A DNA stretch of 37,500 bases from Sphaeroforma sirkka (taxonomy: Eukaryota > Opisthokonta > Ichthyosporea > Ichthyophonida): positions 35,001-72,500 of the forward strand of contig LUCW03000322.1 of assembly GCA_001586965.3 (NCBI GenBank). The letters are read 5' to 3'. The position numbers were made by a program, and so were the translations under genes. Below, piece by piece: positions 9,404 to 20,900 of the stretch (position 1 is the first letter of the stretch; the number at the start of each line of letters is the position of its first letter). Below the pieces are notes generated by a model. That model ran no database searches. It worked only from the letters and a program-made list of their open reading frames with translations, and was not told the origin of the DNA.

Positions 9404-12400
9404 TGTAATTACTTGAATCTGCTTTATAACATTGTTCTATCGATGTGCCCTCCGAAATTGTAGAAAATTGACTATATATTATTTTTTAATAGGACTATAT
9501 ATTATGTGATAGGCATATATGTACAAATATTGATTGAAATTGATAAGAGTTATTTGTTTTTAACAGTTGTCAACTGTGCACTGTGCATTATGTATTGTGC
9601 AGTTGTGCACTGTACAGTGTACACTCTCTCTTGTGTGTACAGGGAACAGCGGTACGATATTAACCTTTTTTATATAAAAAATTGTTCCGTATTCACTAGA
9701 TACTACACTACCACAGTAAATATTTACATCATGAGGAAGACGAACAGTCGATCACTGACTTCACATTGGATAAGTTTGGTGTGGTTTTTTTTTATAAAAA
9801 CCCACTATCGGCATGGATAATGTATTACTACTAGACTTAAGAGATAGATATCTACTATATTACTCTATTGTATTTACATGCGATAAAAATCAAGTTGTCG
9901 ACTTGTTGGCAGTAGTTGTGCTTATTGCTTTAGATGTTCTAGAACGAGATGAACTTCATTGTATTTTTAAAGCTGAGTCACTAAAAAACAAACACTTTTA
10001 TCTGTTGACTTCGTTTTCGTGTGTGGGGAGTCTGGGACTCTGAAGGAGTGGGGGACATTGGCTTGAGCCTTGAGGCCGGCCTGAGGCCTTTTGAGACCAT
10101 TTTTACTAAAAAAAGACACTTGTTGAGCGTTGAGACTTGAGAAGTTGTGCCCTCTCTTTCGGTCTTCCCTCTCTTCAGAAGTTCAGTCTCTCGCTCTCTC
10201 TCTCTATATATATATATAAATACGTAGTTTTAAAAACTGGTTTTTTAACAAAACAAATAGCTAAATATTTAGTAGAAAGAGTCTAGCGATTGGAGAAGAC
10301 TCGCGTGCAGAGATTTGCGTTGAGACCTGACTTCTTGTTGTGTGAGACTTGGGAGTCATGAAGCTCCAGGATAGGAAACTACGAATTCTACGATCATCAT
10401 TGGTGCCTCATGGGATTCTCATGACCCTCTCTCGGAGTTTACTCTACTAATAGGGCCTCGGGATTTTTGGTTGTTTGTTGCTGTTGTTTTTTTGAAAAAT
10501 AAAATACAAACCAAATACATTGCTATTAGATTTAAATAAATGCTATTTCTACCAAACAAAAAGCAGTTTTGTTCAAGATTTGATTTCTTTACTCTTGTTT
10601 GACAGCCTGGGCTGGGATCAGTGGGATGTCTTAATTGTTTTTTTAAAAAAACAAATAGAAGGATTGCCCCACTGCATGTCAGGAGTCAGGAGTCAGGAGG
10701 CTATGATTGCCCATGTGTTTTTAAGAGGCTCCATATGCTTAGGAAATGGGAATGGGTGGTTTCGTTGTATTTTTTTAAAAACAAAATACATACACTCATA
10801 TGTTTGTTTGTTTGTTTGTTTTTTAATAAAAACAGAATCAAAAATTAAAAATTAAAAAATTAAAAAAAGTGGTATGTGTGGTTTTTAAATATATGTACTG
10901 TGTTATTTTATATATACTGACTTGCTATAAATAATGGCCTTGAATACTTCTTAACTTGCTTCTTGAGTCTTAACTCTTGAGAGTTGAGTGATGACTGATA
11001 AGTCCTTCTCTTCAGACTTTTCTTCTTATTCTTCTTCTTATGTGTGGCCTCATGTGGCCCTGTGGGCTTGACTTCTCTTTGATAGTTGAGACTTGAGACT
11101 GTACTCTTCTTGAGTCTTGAAAAGTTGAAAAGGAACTGTTCAGTGTTTAGTTTGAAACTTGAAGCTTCTCAAGACCATCTACTAGAAAAAGTAAAAATTG
11201 TGGGAGAACTGACAAGTCCGTAGGAAACTTCTTGAACAGTCTTCTGACACTTCTCAACATACTATTGTTTGTTTTTTTTATGTGGCAACCGGCTTTCGGG
11301 TAAGTGATGGCAACCCGGAGACACTTGGCGTCCCCAACCGGCGCGCCAGCAGCCCAGCACGCACACCACATACAGACCTACAGTATATACAGACCTACAG
11401 TACATATTATTTACATTTATTTATTTATTTATTTTTTTAAAAACGAATACTGTACATACACTATACTACTGTACATATTTACATATTTCAGTTTTCGTAA
11501 ATAAATAGCCGTCTAAATAAGACAGCTTTTTCTACAGTTTAATTTAAAAATACGCTGAATGTATCGCCTTGTGCTGATATTCTATTGTTTATTTTTAAAT
11601 AATTATACTCGCAGAGACGCAGACTCTCAGTCCCAGTCACAGTCACAGAGTACATACTATATATTTTTTTTAAAAGCAATTATTATTTGGTATTTACACA
11701 GTATGTTAATGTTGTACATACAGTATTCCATGAATATTTACAGTGATGAGTACACACTACACACTGCAGTCTACAATAGAGACTATCAGGCCTCAGCAGT
11801 TAGCCCTCAGGTCACAGTGTCAAAAAGCCAATACTTTTTTTAGTAAAAATAAAAATAAAAACACTCTCTTTTGTGCTCCATTATTTAAAAAAAATAGGTT
11901 AATATTTAAAATATTTATGCTTTCGTTTTGTTTGTTTTGTTTTTGTCAACTGTGAAGTATTGGCACAGTGACAATCGCTGACACACAGTCACAGACTCAC
12001 ACTTCACACTTCACACTTCACACAGTCACAGACTCACAGTTCAGTGAGTCCACACACAGTCACACACAACACACAACAAGTAGAGAGAGCGAAGTCAGAA
12101 GTGACACTCACACAGCTTCACAGGTCTGTCAACTGGACTCAACACTCAACACTCAACACTCAACACGACAACAAGACAACAAGAGTCCAGACTCTAGACA
12201 GTGGGTGAGTGGACTATGGACTATGGACTATGGACTGTGGACTGTGGAGTGATGAGTGTGTGAGACCTGCTCTGAGCTGCACACCGTCTGATCCAGTGAT
12301 CTCAATCTGCAACTTTTTATTTCCTTTTTTTATATTTAAAAACGTCTCGGCTGTTCTAAATTTAACGATAGGGTTCAAGAATCAAGATACATACTTCAAA

Positions 12401-13789
12401 TGCAGCCAGAGCCCAGCCCAGGCAGCATGTGTGTATAAAAAACAAATTGTAAAAATCCCAAAATAAAACAAAATACAAAGAGCTGGAAGAAATATATGTA
12501 TAGTTTTATTTTATTTTCTTTATTCTACTGTGTAAATTTTCAGGCTACGAGTCTATGAGTATACACACAGCAAGCCAAAACCAGAGTTATATTTATTTAT
12601 GTGCAAGGTTTTGTCACCCTTCTTGTGTATGTAATTGTGTATACTTTTTTAATATATTTACTGAGTAGTAGACTGGTTTTTTTTTCAAATTTTAACACTC
12701 GAGTTTTTACTATTGGTGAACAAGGTAGATGTTTGCTAAATACCTCTTGTTGACTATCCCCAGCCCAGAGTGTGCAAAAGGACCTGACTTGGGTCAGGGA
12801 TTCAGGGTTCTAAATACCAATAAAAACTCGGCGGCTCTCTACTAAAATAGACGATACCAATAGTGCTCAGCAGGCACCCAGCAGTGCCAACACTCAGCAG
12901 GGGTCTCATGTGTCCTTGGTCCGGATGTCCGTCCAACGTCCCAGTGTCCTACTGTCCTTGTCTCCTTGTCTCTTTGTCCTATAGATGTCCAAGTCCTAGT
13001 CCTTAAGCTAGGATCCGGTCATTTTAGTTCTCTCCCCAAAACCCAGTCTTCGGCTCGAAGAGTCGGAGGTTCAAAACGCCAACGGCAGCGGTAGCCAAGA
13101 GGAAGGGACTCCGTGAAAATCTTGTATGTTTTTTTTTTTTTGTCATATTTTTTTTTTAAAAACTATAAGGTCCCTCGAATTTCCCAAAGTTCGGTCCTTA
13201 CTCTCCAAATCCAAAAATCGGCCCAAAAATGATTATCACAGTTTTGATGCCAAAAATTCCGAATTCCCAAATTCGGTAGTAGGGATAATATTATTTATTT
13301 CAAAAATGACAAGTAATTAGCTCTATTCTTTGGTTTACGTTATTTTTAAAACATTCTTTAGTCCTCTTCGTCCTCTTGTTCCTTATGTTCTTAGTGAAAG
13401 TCTGAACTCTAACGCTGGACGTGGACTGCATTTATAGTCTGCCGGAACCTATCTCTATCTAATCCTGAACGAACTTGTACTACTAACATCCCAGGCTATT
13501 AACTATAACTATAACACTTGTAGAGCTAGGGAAAGGCTCTGGCCTAGAAAACCCTCTGATACGATGTTCTCGAACTTTCTTATGGCGTCATCGTCTATGT
13601 ATATTCGTAGACAATTTGCTTTGTTCGTGAATATACATATACAATTTTTAAGTCTGACCCATGTAGAATGAAAGACCCAATATGAATTTCCGAAATTATG
13701 ACTCATCATCCGGGACCCGCCAAAACTCAGGGTACCGAAGAGTCTCGAAAATTCATTAGGAGTCCCAAACCTCCTACATGCTCGCCAGC
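9404..13789. other. AT-rich, cryptically simple spacer without a recognisable gene
   Basis: No ORF here looks like a protein. 10040-11250 is enriched in words such as TTGAGACTTGAG. 11960-12260 is enriched in CACAGTCACAGACTCACACTTCACAC. Throughout are T-runs followed by A-runs that form short palindromes, for example 9666-9681 and the perfect 20-bp palindrome at 10635-10654. The start region of the minus-strand C2H2 gene is at its left edge; no promoter element is clear. Confidence 0.5.
10635..10654. repeat. Perfect 20-bp T7/A7 palindrome
   Basis: TTG, seven T, seven A, CAA. Related imperfect ones lie near 9784-9803, 10227-10237, 10767-10789, 11432-11447, 11660-11680 and 13147-13166. Confidence 0.9.
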
Positions 13790-14129
13790 CTAGGGATGTG
13801 CCGGTACAAAGCGCTTCTGGCGTCCATTGTTCTCATCATTGACGAACTGACGAACGCCTTTAATGTATGGCTTGAACCGATCCCAGGACTTTGGAGATTT
13901 CTTCAGGAAGTCCTCCTTAATATCTTCTGGGTCCAAATCCTTCCAAGTCTCTAGACTTTTTCTGCAGAGTGGTCAAGAATTGTGACGAATACTTGAACCA
14001 CACTTCCCCAGACTTGGTTTGGATACATCGTTTGAACCGCTCAGCAAAGGTAACTAGTACTTGCACTGGGTCCGACCTGTCTTCTTGGCTGCCAACGGCT
14101 AGCTTGAGATGTTCACGATGGGCTCTCAC
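13790..14129 (-). pseudogene. Broken protein-coding fragment, possibly gag-like
   Basis: On the minus strand a 70-codon frame (14129-13917) is followed, in a shifted frame, by a further lysine- and acid-rich stretch ending at TAG 13790-13792. The two read as one helical, charged protein broken by a frameshift. It lies immediately beyond the left inverted-repeat arm, in the same relative orientation as the nucleocapsid fragment beyond the right arm. A structural retroelement protein is a guess from context; no motif is decisive. Confidence 0.35.
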
Positions 14130-14231
14130 AGCTCAACCACCTCGTGCCCGAATATCGTAATGATCTCCATCATACAGACCACGGACAACGAACAAGTCTT
14201 TCTCAACCCACGCAGACTAATCCTTGTTGTG

Positions 14232-14828
14232 GAAATACGGTCTTCGGTCAGTCTAAAATATCAAGATCAAATGAGATAACATACTGGTTTTTATTTATAT
14301 TTAAAATAATTTAATACAAATTCTTTTTCCAATATTTCTAAAGTGTTATAAATTCACTTTGATGGCTCCAATAGCCCGAGTATTTGGTATGACTCATCTA
14401 CTTGGACCTATTTGAGACGATAGTAGATGTAGGATATTATAAACTGAATTTTATAATCTCTGAACTACTACTTACAGGTTTTGGTTTTCCCGGCAATCTC
14501 CAAAATCCAATAAATCTCCAAAATCCAATAAGTTAAAACCCTTTTTTAACTTTTCTTCAGATGGAACTTTATTTATATTTGCCAATGTATTAACTTGACT
14601 TACGTTCTTATGTCTATCTACAAATTAGGCATGTGGTCATGAACACTTAGTGCTTCTAGTGAAGATTATTTAAGAAAAAACAGCTAGAGGTACATCCTGT
14701 GTGATCGAGAATATTAAGGCCCTTACCAAGAGGCAGTCCCGATCATTCTAACACAAGCTACCACTGCTAAATCCTAACTGGCTTAAATTGTTTCTTAGTT
14801 TATATAACATAGTTTAAAACATAGAAAT
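14232..14828. repeat. Left arm of ~0.6-kb imperfect inverted repeat
   Basis: This arm matches the reverse complement of 16405-16981 with few substitutions over most of its length. It has one local duplication absent from the other arm (CTCCAAAATCCAATAA, about 14497-14531). It lies upstream of the gag-like start at 15282 and could be an LTR or leader of that element. Confidence 0.85.
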
Positions 14829-15153
14829 GAGGCAGTCCCAATCACTCTAACACAAGCTACCACTGTTAAATTCTAACTGACTTAAATTGTTTCTTAGTTT
14901 ATATAACATAGTTTAAAACATAGAAATATCCATCGATGTTTACATATCTTTCAGTTAATTAGTAGTTACCGTAGTGTACTGCTTCTAGACTGTCTAATAA
15001 TTCAGCTACCACTGTTAAATTCTAACTGACTTAAATTGTTTCTTAGTTTATATAACATAGTTTAAAACATAGAAATATCCATCGATGTTTACATATCTTT
15101 CAGTTAATTAGTAGCTACCGTAGTGTACTGCTTCTAGACTGTCTAATAATTCC
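14732..15153. repeat. Tandem partial repeats in retroelement leader
   Basis: Three copies share the segment from GCTACCACTG through CATAGTTTAAAACATAGAAAT (starting about 14757, 14857 and 15004). The last two also share the segment from CCATCGATGTTTACAT to GACTGTCTAATAATTC. Period is about 150 bp between the last two. Confidence 0.85.
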
Positions 15154-15281
15154 TTACTATCCAGCGACAGGACTGTAAGTATTCTATACTACCTCATAGT
15201 GGCTAATACTACCCTAAAGTGAGCTACACGCTAGTTACTATACCTAGACCTTACTAATTATCCTGTTCTTGAGCTATTACT

Positions 15282-16314
15282 ATGGCTAAAGGAAATTCTA
15301 AAGGTAAGGGAGCCGCCAGCTCTAAGCCTGCTAAGCCTGTTGAGGTTATTGAGGCTACTGGGGACGCTGGTCCGTCTGGTACTGAGCCTGCCGTTGAAGC
15401 TGTAGAAAACCCCGTTTTTGAGCTTGGTTCTGATGAAAACTCTGAGGATGACCCGTCGAACCCTAAAGCATTGGAAGAGGAGGTGACTCGCCAGCGTCCG
15501 TGTGTCATTTAGTAGTGCAGCCCAGGGCATCAGCTTGTCATCTGACCGTGAAAGTTCAGATATTGGAAAGGCTATATCTTTTGAACAAGTGGAGGAATCG
15601 TCTCGAGATTGATGGTTTATTACAACTGAAAGTCAGCCCGATCCACCTATCAACAATGATGGCGGCGTTCCATTTCGTGAAAGACGGTAAGACAGCTGAT
15701 AACATTTGCTATCTAATCGATAGCACGAGGAAAAGAGATAGACTACATCTTGGCACTAGCAGCCCGTAGCACTGAGCGTGAACCTCGTGAACGTTTCGCA
15801 TCAAGTTTTATAAAACAGCTAGATCGATTTATCTACTAATGACAGTACAATGGAGACACTGAATGTCTTTGACCAACTTTAGGAGTCTGTCAGTCTTAAA
15901 GATAAGCAGATGATGAATACCTTTATTCATTTCTGTGAGTCAGAAGAATGCAAAACTATCTTGAAGGCCTATGAGCCTAACTGGAAAGCCCTACTCTGGC
16001 GCCAGTTGCGTGAGAATATACTTAACGCCTTCTTTGACGATGCACGTGACCGTGAACTTCTAGAGTCTTGCAAGACCTTTGCGAACAATACTACTATTCG
16101 AGGTGCTCTAGCTCATATGACACATATGAACATTCGGATGGGAGGTCGTACCTATACTAGCAAATATTTATGAATTTGTCAGATGATGGAGACTCTGGGG
16201 GCTAGCCTTTTTAAGAAGGTCAATGGTGATATTATCGCCTATGGTGATATTATCGCTTATGGTGATTTGCGATCTATGCCTTGGTCTGTCTTTGAGAAGA
16301 TAGTTTAAATACAT
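15282..16314 (+). pseudogene. Decayed gag-like region of an LTR retroelement
   Basis: Starts with ATGGCTAAAGG at 15282 and gives a 76-codon frame of low-complexity, Ala/Pro/Glu-rich sequence, common at gag N-termini. It stops at 15512, where the adjacent frame continues with similar composition. A later frame (15910-16173) is a helical segment rich in Asn, Glu and Arg. Several stops and shifts lie between, so no full product can be made. Assignment as gag rests on the nucleocapsid- and protease-like segments downstream. Confidence 0.5.
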
Positions 16315-16404
16315 ACCAGCTCATATACTAGAGTATTTAGTGCCTCGAGCTTATATTACCCAGCCCGCTAAGCGTACCGCGACAGAGAATTGTAAACTTC
16401 GATG

Positions 16405-16981
16405 GAAATTACTAGGTTTCAAACTATATTAAACTAAAATACAATTTAGTCAGTTAGATTTAGCAGTGGTAGCTTGTGTAAGAATGATTGGGACTGCCTC
16501 TTGTTAAGAGCCTAAATATCCTCGATCACACAGGGCGTACCTCTAGCTGTTCTTTATTGAATAATTTTCACTAGAAGTACTAAGTGTTCATGACCACATG
16601 TCTAATTTGTAGATAGACATAATAACGTAAGTCACGTTAATACATTGGCTGATATAAATAAACTTCCATCTGAAGAAAAGTTAAAAAAAGAAAAAGACTT
16701 ATTGGATTTTGGAGATTGGCGGGAGGACCAAAACCTGTAAGTAGTAGTTCGGAGATTATAAAATTTAGTTTATAATATCCTACATCTACTAATGTCTCAA
16801 ATAGGTCCAAGTAGATGAGTCATACCAAATACTCAGGCTATTGGAGCCATCAAAGTGAATTTAGAACACTTTGGAAATATTGGAAAAAGAGCTTGTATTA
16901 AATTATTTAAAATACAAATAAAAAACCAATGTATTATCTCAATTGATCTTGATATTTTAGACTGACCGGAGGCCGTATTTC
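16405..16981. repeat. Right arm of the inverted repeat, inserted between gag-like and nucleocapsid-like segments
   Basis: Reverse-complement copy of 14232-14828. It interrupts the gag-like region, with the capsid-like part ending near 16310 and the zinc-knuckle part starting near 16986. This fits a solo LTR or similar element inserted in the opposite orientation. No clear target-site duplication was found by eye. Confidence 0.8.
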
Positions 16982-16985
16982 TACA

Positions 16986-17278
16986 GAATAACACTGCGCG
17001 TAATACTAAGAAACCTCGCACTACTGCTTGAGGTGGTAAAGGCTCTACTTCTACTGAACCAAAGGGTGAAAGGAAAGAGAGAGCACCTTGCAAGAAGTGT
17101 GGTTACAACCTCACCAAACGTGATGGCAAGTGGAATGGTAAACAAGACTCTGTTAAGTGTGCACTAGGCAAGCCAAACTTTGGGCACTATATGAAAGAGT
17201 GTACTACTTGTAAGGGTACTAATGGTTGGCACAAAGATGATAACAAAGTCATGCCGGACGTCCAAGTTAAGCACTGAC
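16986..17278 (+). pseudogene. Nucleocapsid-like Cys/His segment of retroelement
   Basis: After an in-frame TGA (17030-17032) the frame encodes a Lys-rich segment with CKKCG, then a spaced Cys, GHYMKEC (H-X4-C, as in zinc knuckles) and CTTC, ending at TGA 17276-17278. Such Cys/His arrays bind the element's RNA during packaging. It is not a canonical CX2CX4HX4C knuckle and is broken upstream. Confidence 0.45.
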
Positions 17279-17339
17279 AGTTCTATATGTGTACACTAGA
17301 GCAAGATTGTGAGAAAAAGTTCAATAAAGTCTATACCAA

Positions 17340-17929
17340 GGAGATGAACGTATATTTCAAACCGTTTATGTAAATGGAGAATAAGTTATAGCACTTTTTG
17401 ATCCAGGGGCTGAAGTCTCTGCTATCTCACGCCGAGTAGCCTACGCTACAGATATGGCTATCCATAACGCAACAACTAATTTTATCTTGGGAGATGGCAA
17501 AGTTACCACTTGCGAAGAAGCCATTGACTATGTACATTAGATAGAAGAGAAGTAAAGACTCACCTAATCGTTACTGACATGTCTCAGAAATACAATTTAA
17601 TTATAGGCATGACTGATCTTCTTAGTTTAGGTGTAACTCTCACTGATCTGCCTAATGGGCTAGACCCAAATAAAGATCAGTCAGATGATAACATGTTAAA
17701 AATACCTAAACCTCCGGAAGGTGACGCAAAAGATAAGATTCCGCACTTCACCGATATAATTATGGACTTAATCATACAAAACAGAAATATTGCAATAACC
17801 GACTGGTGTATGCTTAAGTTCTCTAACGGGTACGTTAAGCTTGACTTAACAAACGTCGACTTCTCTAGATTAGCTTTAGAAACGGTAAGCTATACCGGGA
17901 CACCGCGTGTGAGAGAAAAACTCAAGTAA
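17340..17929 (+). pseudogene. Retropepsin-like (Ty3/Gypsy-type) protease remnant
   Basis: One frame contains ALFDPGAEVSAIS, matching the retropepsin active-site block D-[ST]-G-A but with Pro in place of Thr/Ser. A downstream frame (17579-17929) contains YNLIIGMTDLL, matching the second conserved block before the spacer to reverse transcriptase. A stop near 17373 and a frame change near 17540 separate the pieces, so the protease is dead. Reverse transcriptase, RNase H and integrase motifs were not found to the right. Confidence 0.55.
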
Positions 17930-17939
17930 ATCCTGAGTC

Positions 17940-20900
17940 TAGTAAAAACATAAACAAAGACTCAGTTCGGTTCTCTCATACTAGAGACTGTTCCTCGCTG
18001 AGATAACCGTACTTGAGAAGAGGTCTATTGTATCCTTTGACTCGGGCCTTTCAGCCACTCTCCATACTCTACAAAGGAGGATAAATCCTGAGCTGGAGAC
18101 AAATGTCGACCCGGACTTGCTGCGACATAGAACAACACCGACACCTCCACATGCTGTCCAACAGCCATCAACTATTCTCTCGAGTCCAGCCCCGATTACC
18201 GTAGTTATATCAAGGGATTCGGAGGGCGAAAAGGATAAGTGCCTGCATGGACAACAATAATCGGGACATAAATATTCAAATTTCGGACAAGTGAATAAAG
18301 GATTGCAGACTTTGCAACTAGTATGAAACGCGCAGAAGTTAATGCAACTGCAGCTAAATATGGTGGAAACCATGAAGAGTCCAATCTACATTTATTTATA
18401 GCTAGACATTTTTCGTCTGAGATAGATTCTGGACTGCAATTGATCTAAATCGAAAAAAATTGTAAACAGCAAGAAGTTTGTCAATGATATAGGTACTTTG
18501 CACACTATATATCAACCGGATCGAAAGGACAGGCAAGAGCTACGAGTAGTTTGGCAAGTTTGTTGAGAACTTTAATTAGTTTTGGTCAGATCATGCTTAC
18601 GGCATTTTTCTTATCAGAATCTATGATTTGAAGTCGCACAACAGAGTTTTAAGTAGTCCTATTGTAAGTATAATAAGTTGGAAAATGTGAAGGTTAATCT
18701 GATGAAGCTATCGACGTGGAAAGAGGAATATGAGATGATCGCCTAACTATTTTCGACGCGCCCTCGACCGGAGTAATTGATATACATTATGATCTCTCCA
18801 AAAGAAAGAACGGCAGTATCTCACTACTTATAAAAGTTAAACACCCAATTATGACATGCTCAAACTAAGGACATGTCCGAGGACAGTTTGAATATGTGAG
18901 TACATCGGGTGCAGACTATCTTTCGGCCCAACATATACCAGAAGGATCAAGAGGTTTTGTATGCAGGTATGCACCAATCTTATCCAGACAATGTTTGCAA
19001 GATTTAAATTGAAGGACTATCCTAATGTATCATGAAACTCTTCGACCTGACTTGGGTTGAATCGTATTTGCGATCAGACTAGACCTTTGCGAAGCTTCCG
19101 AGTTTCATGGTAAAATTCTCACAATCTAATAAGAAGCTCGCTGAAATAAAGGACCAGTTAGTCGTCGAAACTTCGTTCTGCAGCGAACTATAACAAGAGA
19201 CATAAAGGAGGTGATAAAAGGTCGACGTCAATCCAAGAGCACGTCAAAGTGCTGATGCCTAAAAAAGCAATATCCTATCTCATATAGCTCCCGCTGTGAA
19301 TAAAGCTGTTCAGCTGTAAATCACTACCACCTAAGCGTAAACATAGATTAATAAATAAAAGGAAGAAACAAGAATGCCATGGGTGAATGATTTTGAATAT
19401 TTCGCTGATCAGGCACCGGATTCAGTCACTGGTACAACGCCCGCTCACTATTTCAAGGTCGTATTAGTGAGTTTCAACCTTTTCGACAAGGATGTTCAAA
19501 AAGATCAGATCATGTGTTAACATGGTTTGAAAGGTTGCGTCGAACCAGATACGTAGTCTTTCCCTGTTTGAAAGAGATGAAGGATGTCGCTCTCAAAAAG
19601 AGATAAAATCGATCAAGAAAATAGTAAAAATTAAGGCCGGAGACCTAACTGGCCAACATGCAACAGATAAATGTGTATCAATTTAGAAGAGTCAACTATG
19701 CTCATATAGAACGGTGGTGACTGTGATGGCGATTGGCACCGCCAACAAAGTATAGCAACTTCTATATAGAAAAGAAAAGGCGCCACGAGCATTTTGTAGA
19801 AAATCTGCAAGAACTGTATATAAATTCGAACATGAGGAAATGAAAAGTACATAAATTCCATATTCTGCTTCAACGAACAAGTCGTGTGTGGAGATTGAGT
19901 CTTTGTGCAGCGATTTCATAGCTATGCCATTGCAACACATGAAGAGAACTGTTTCATCACAACAAGACTTACTCGAAGTTTCTCGTCAGTGTCACATGAG
20001 CATTATGTTGAAACTATTTACATTGAGATTTTATCGTATCACCTGTAACGTAGTCAAAATTTTGTAGATACACAATAGGTACTATATCTGGAATATAACT
20101 ATCGCGACTGCTTTATGGTTAACTACAAAGACACTACTTATCATTTACTTAATATTCCAACCACTTTAATCTCTATTGATCAACACATAGCAGCACAAGA
20201 GGCTAAGAATTTTTTCGCTCGGAAACAACACACAAACGAAACAACACACAAACGAGTGTTTTGAGATTTATCCACAACAACAAGGTAACCATCGAATCGT
20301 AGTAGCATTATATAAATTAGAATACAATATTTCATTTTCTTTGGCAGTACACCCAGAATAAGAATCGAAATAGGGTCATCAAATAGTACCCGGAGAACAC
20401 TAGCTGCTAGGAGAACGAAGTACAAATACTTGAAGGTCATGATAAAAAATTCTATGAAGAATATACTAGGCACAATACAGATCGTACAGAGACAATAAAT
20501 ATCACACATGTGTACCTGTAATGGTATGTGTGGGCCAAAACACGCCAACCACATATATGCACACCGATTCCAACAAGATATTCAAACTGAAACAAGTACG
20601 TGGAGGTCAGATGAAAGTTCTTGTACGAACGTTTTGTAACAATCTAGCTGTGACAGAGACATACGATGCAAACTGCGGCTTCACATACAGATGAACTCAC
20701 AACTTTCGTACACGTCGAGATAACTACCACGTCGAACAATCTGCAGAAATCTTCAGAAAATCATTGCTACAACAGCATGCGGATGAAATATTTGTTGTAA
20801 ACTAATCATTTCGTGAATGCGTTTCTTATAGCTACATGCACATGAAAAAAAAATGATAAGGAACCAATGAATAGCTATATCTTACATCGACAGCTGCCGA

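Noticed and set aside
13045..13090. tRNA-like GGTTCAAAAC with a CTTCGGCTCGAAG hairpin upstream
   Set aside because: The T-stem does not pair and no acceptor or D-arm can be drawn.
20180..20554. 124-codon minus-strand hydrophobic ORF
   Set aside because: AT-rich sequence read in a Phe/Leu/Ile/Cys-biased frame; no motif, and an adjacent plus-strand frame looks equally likely.
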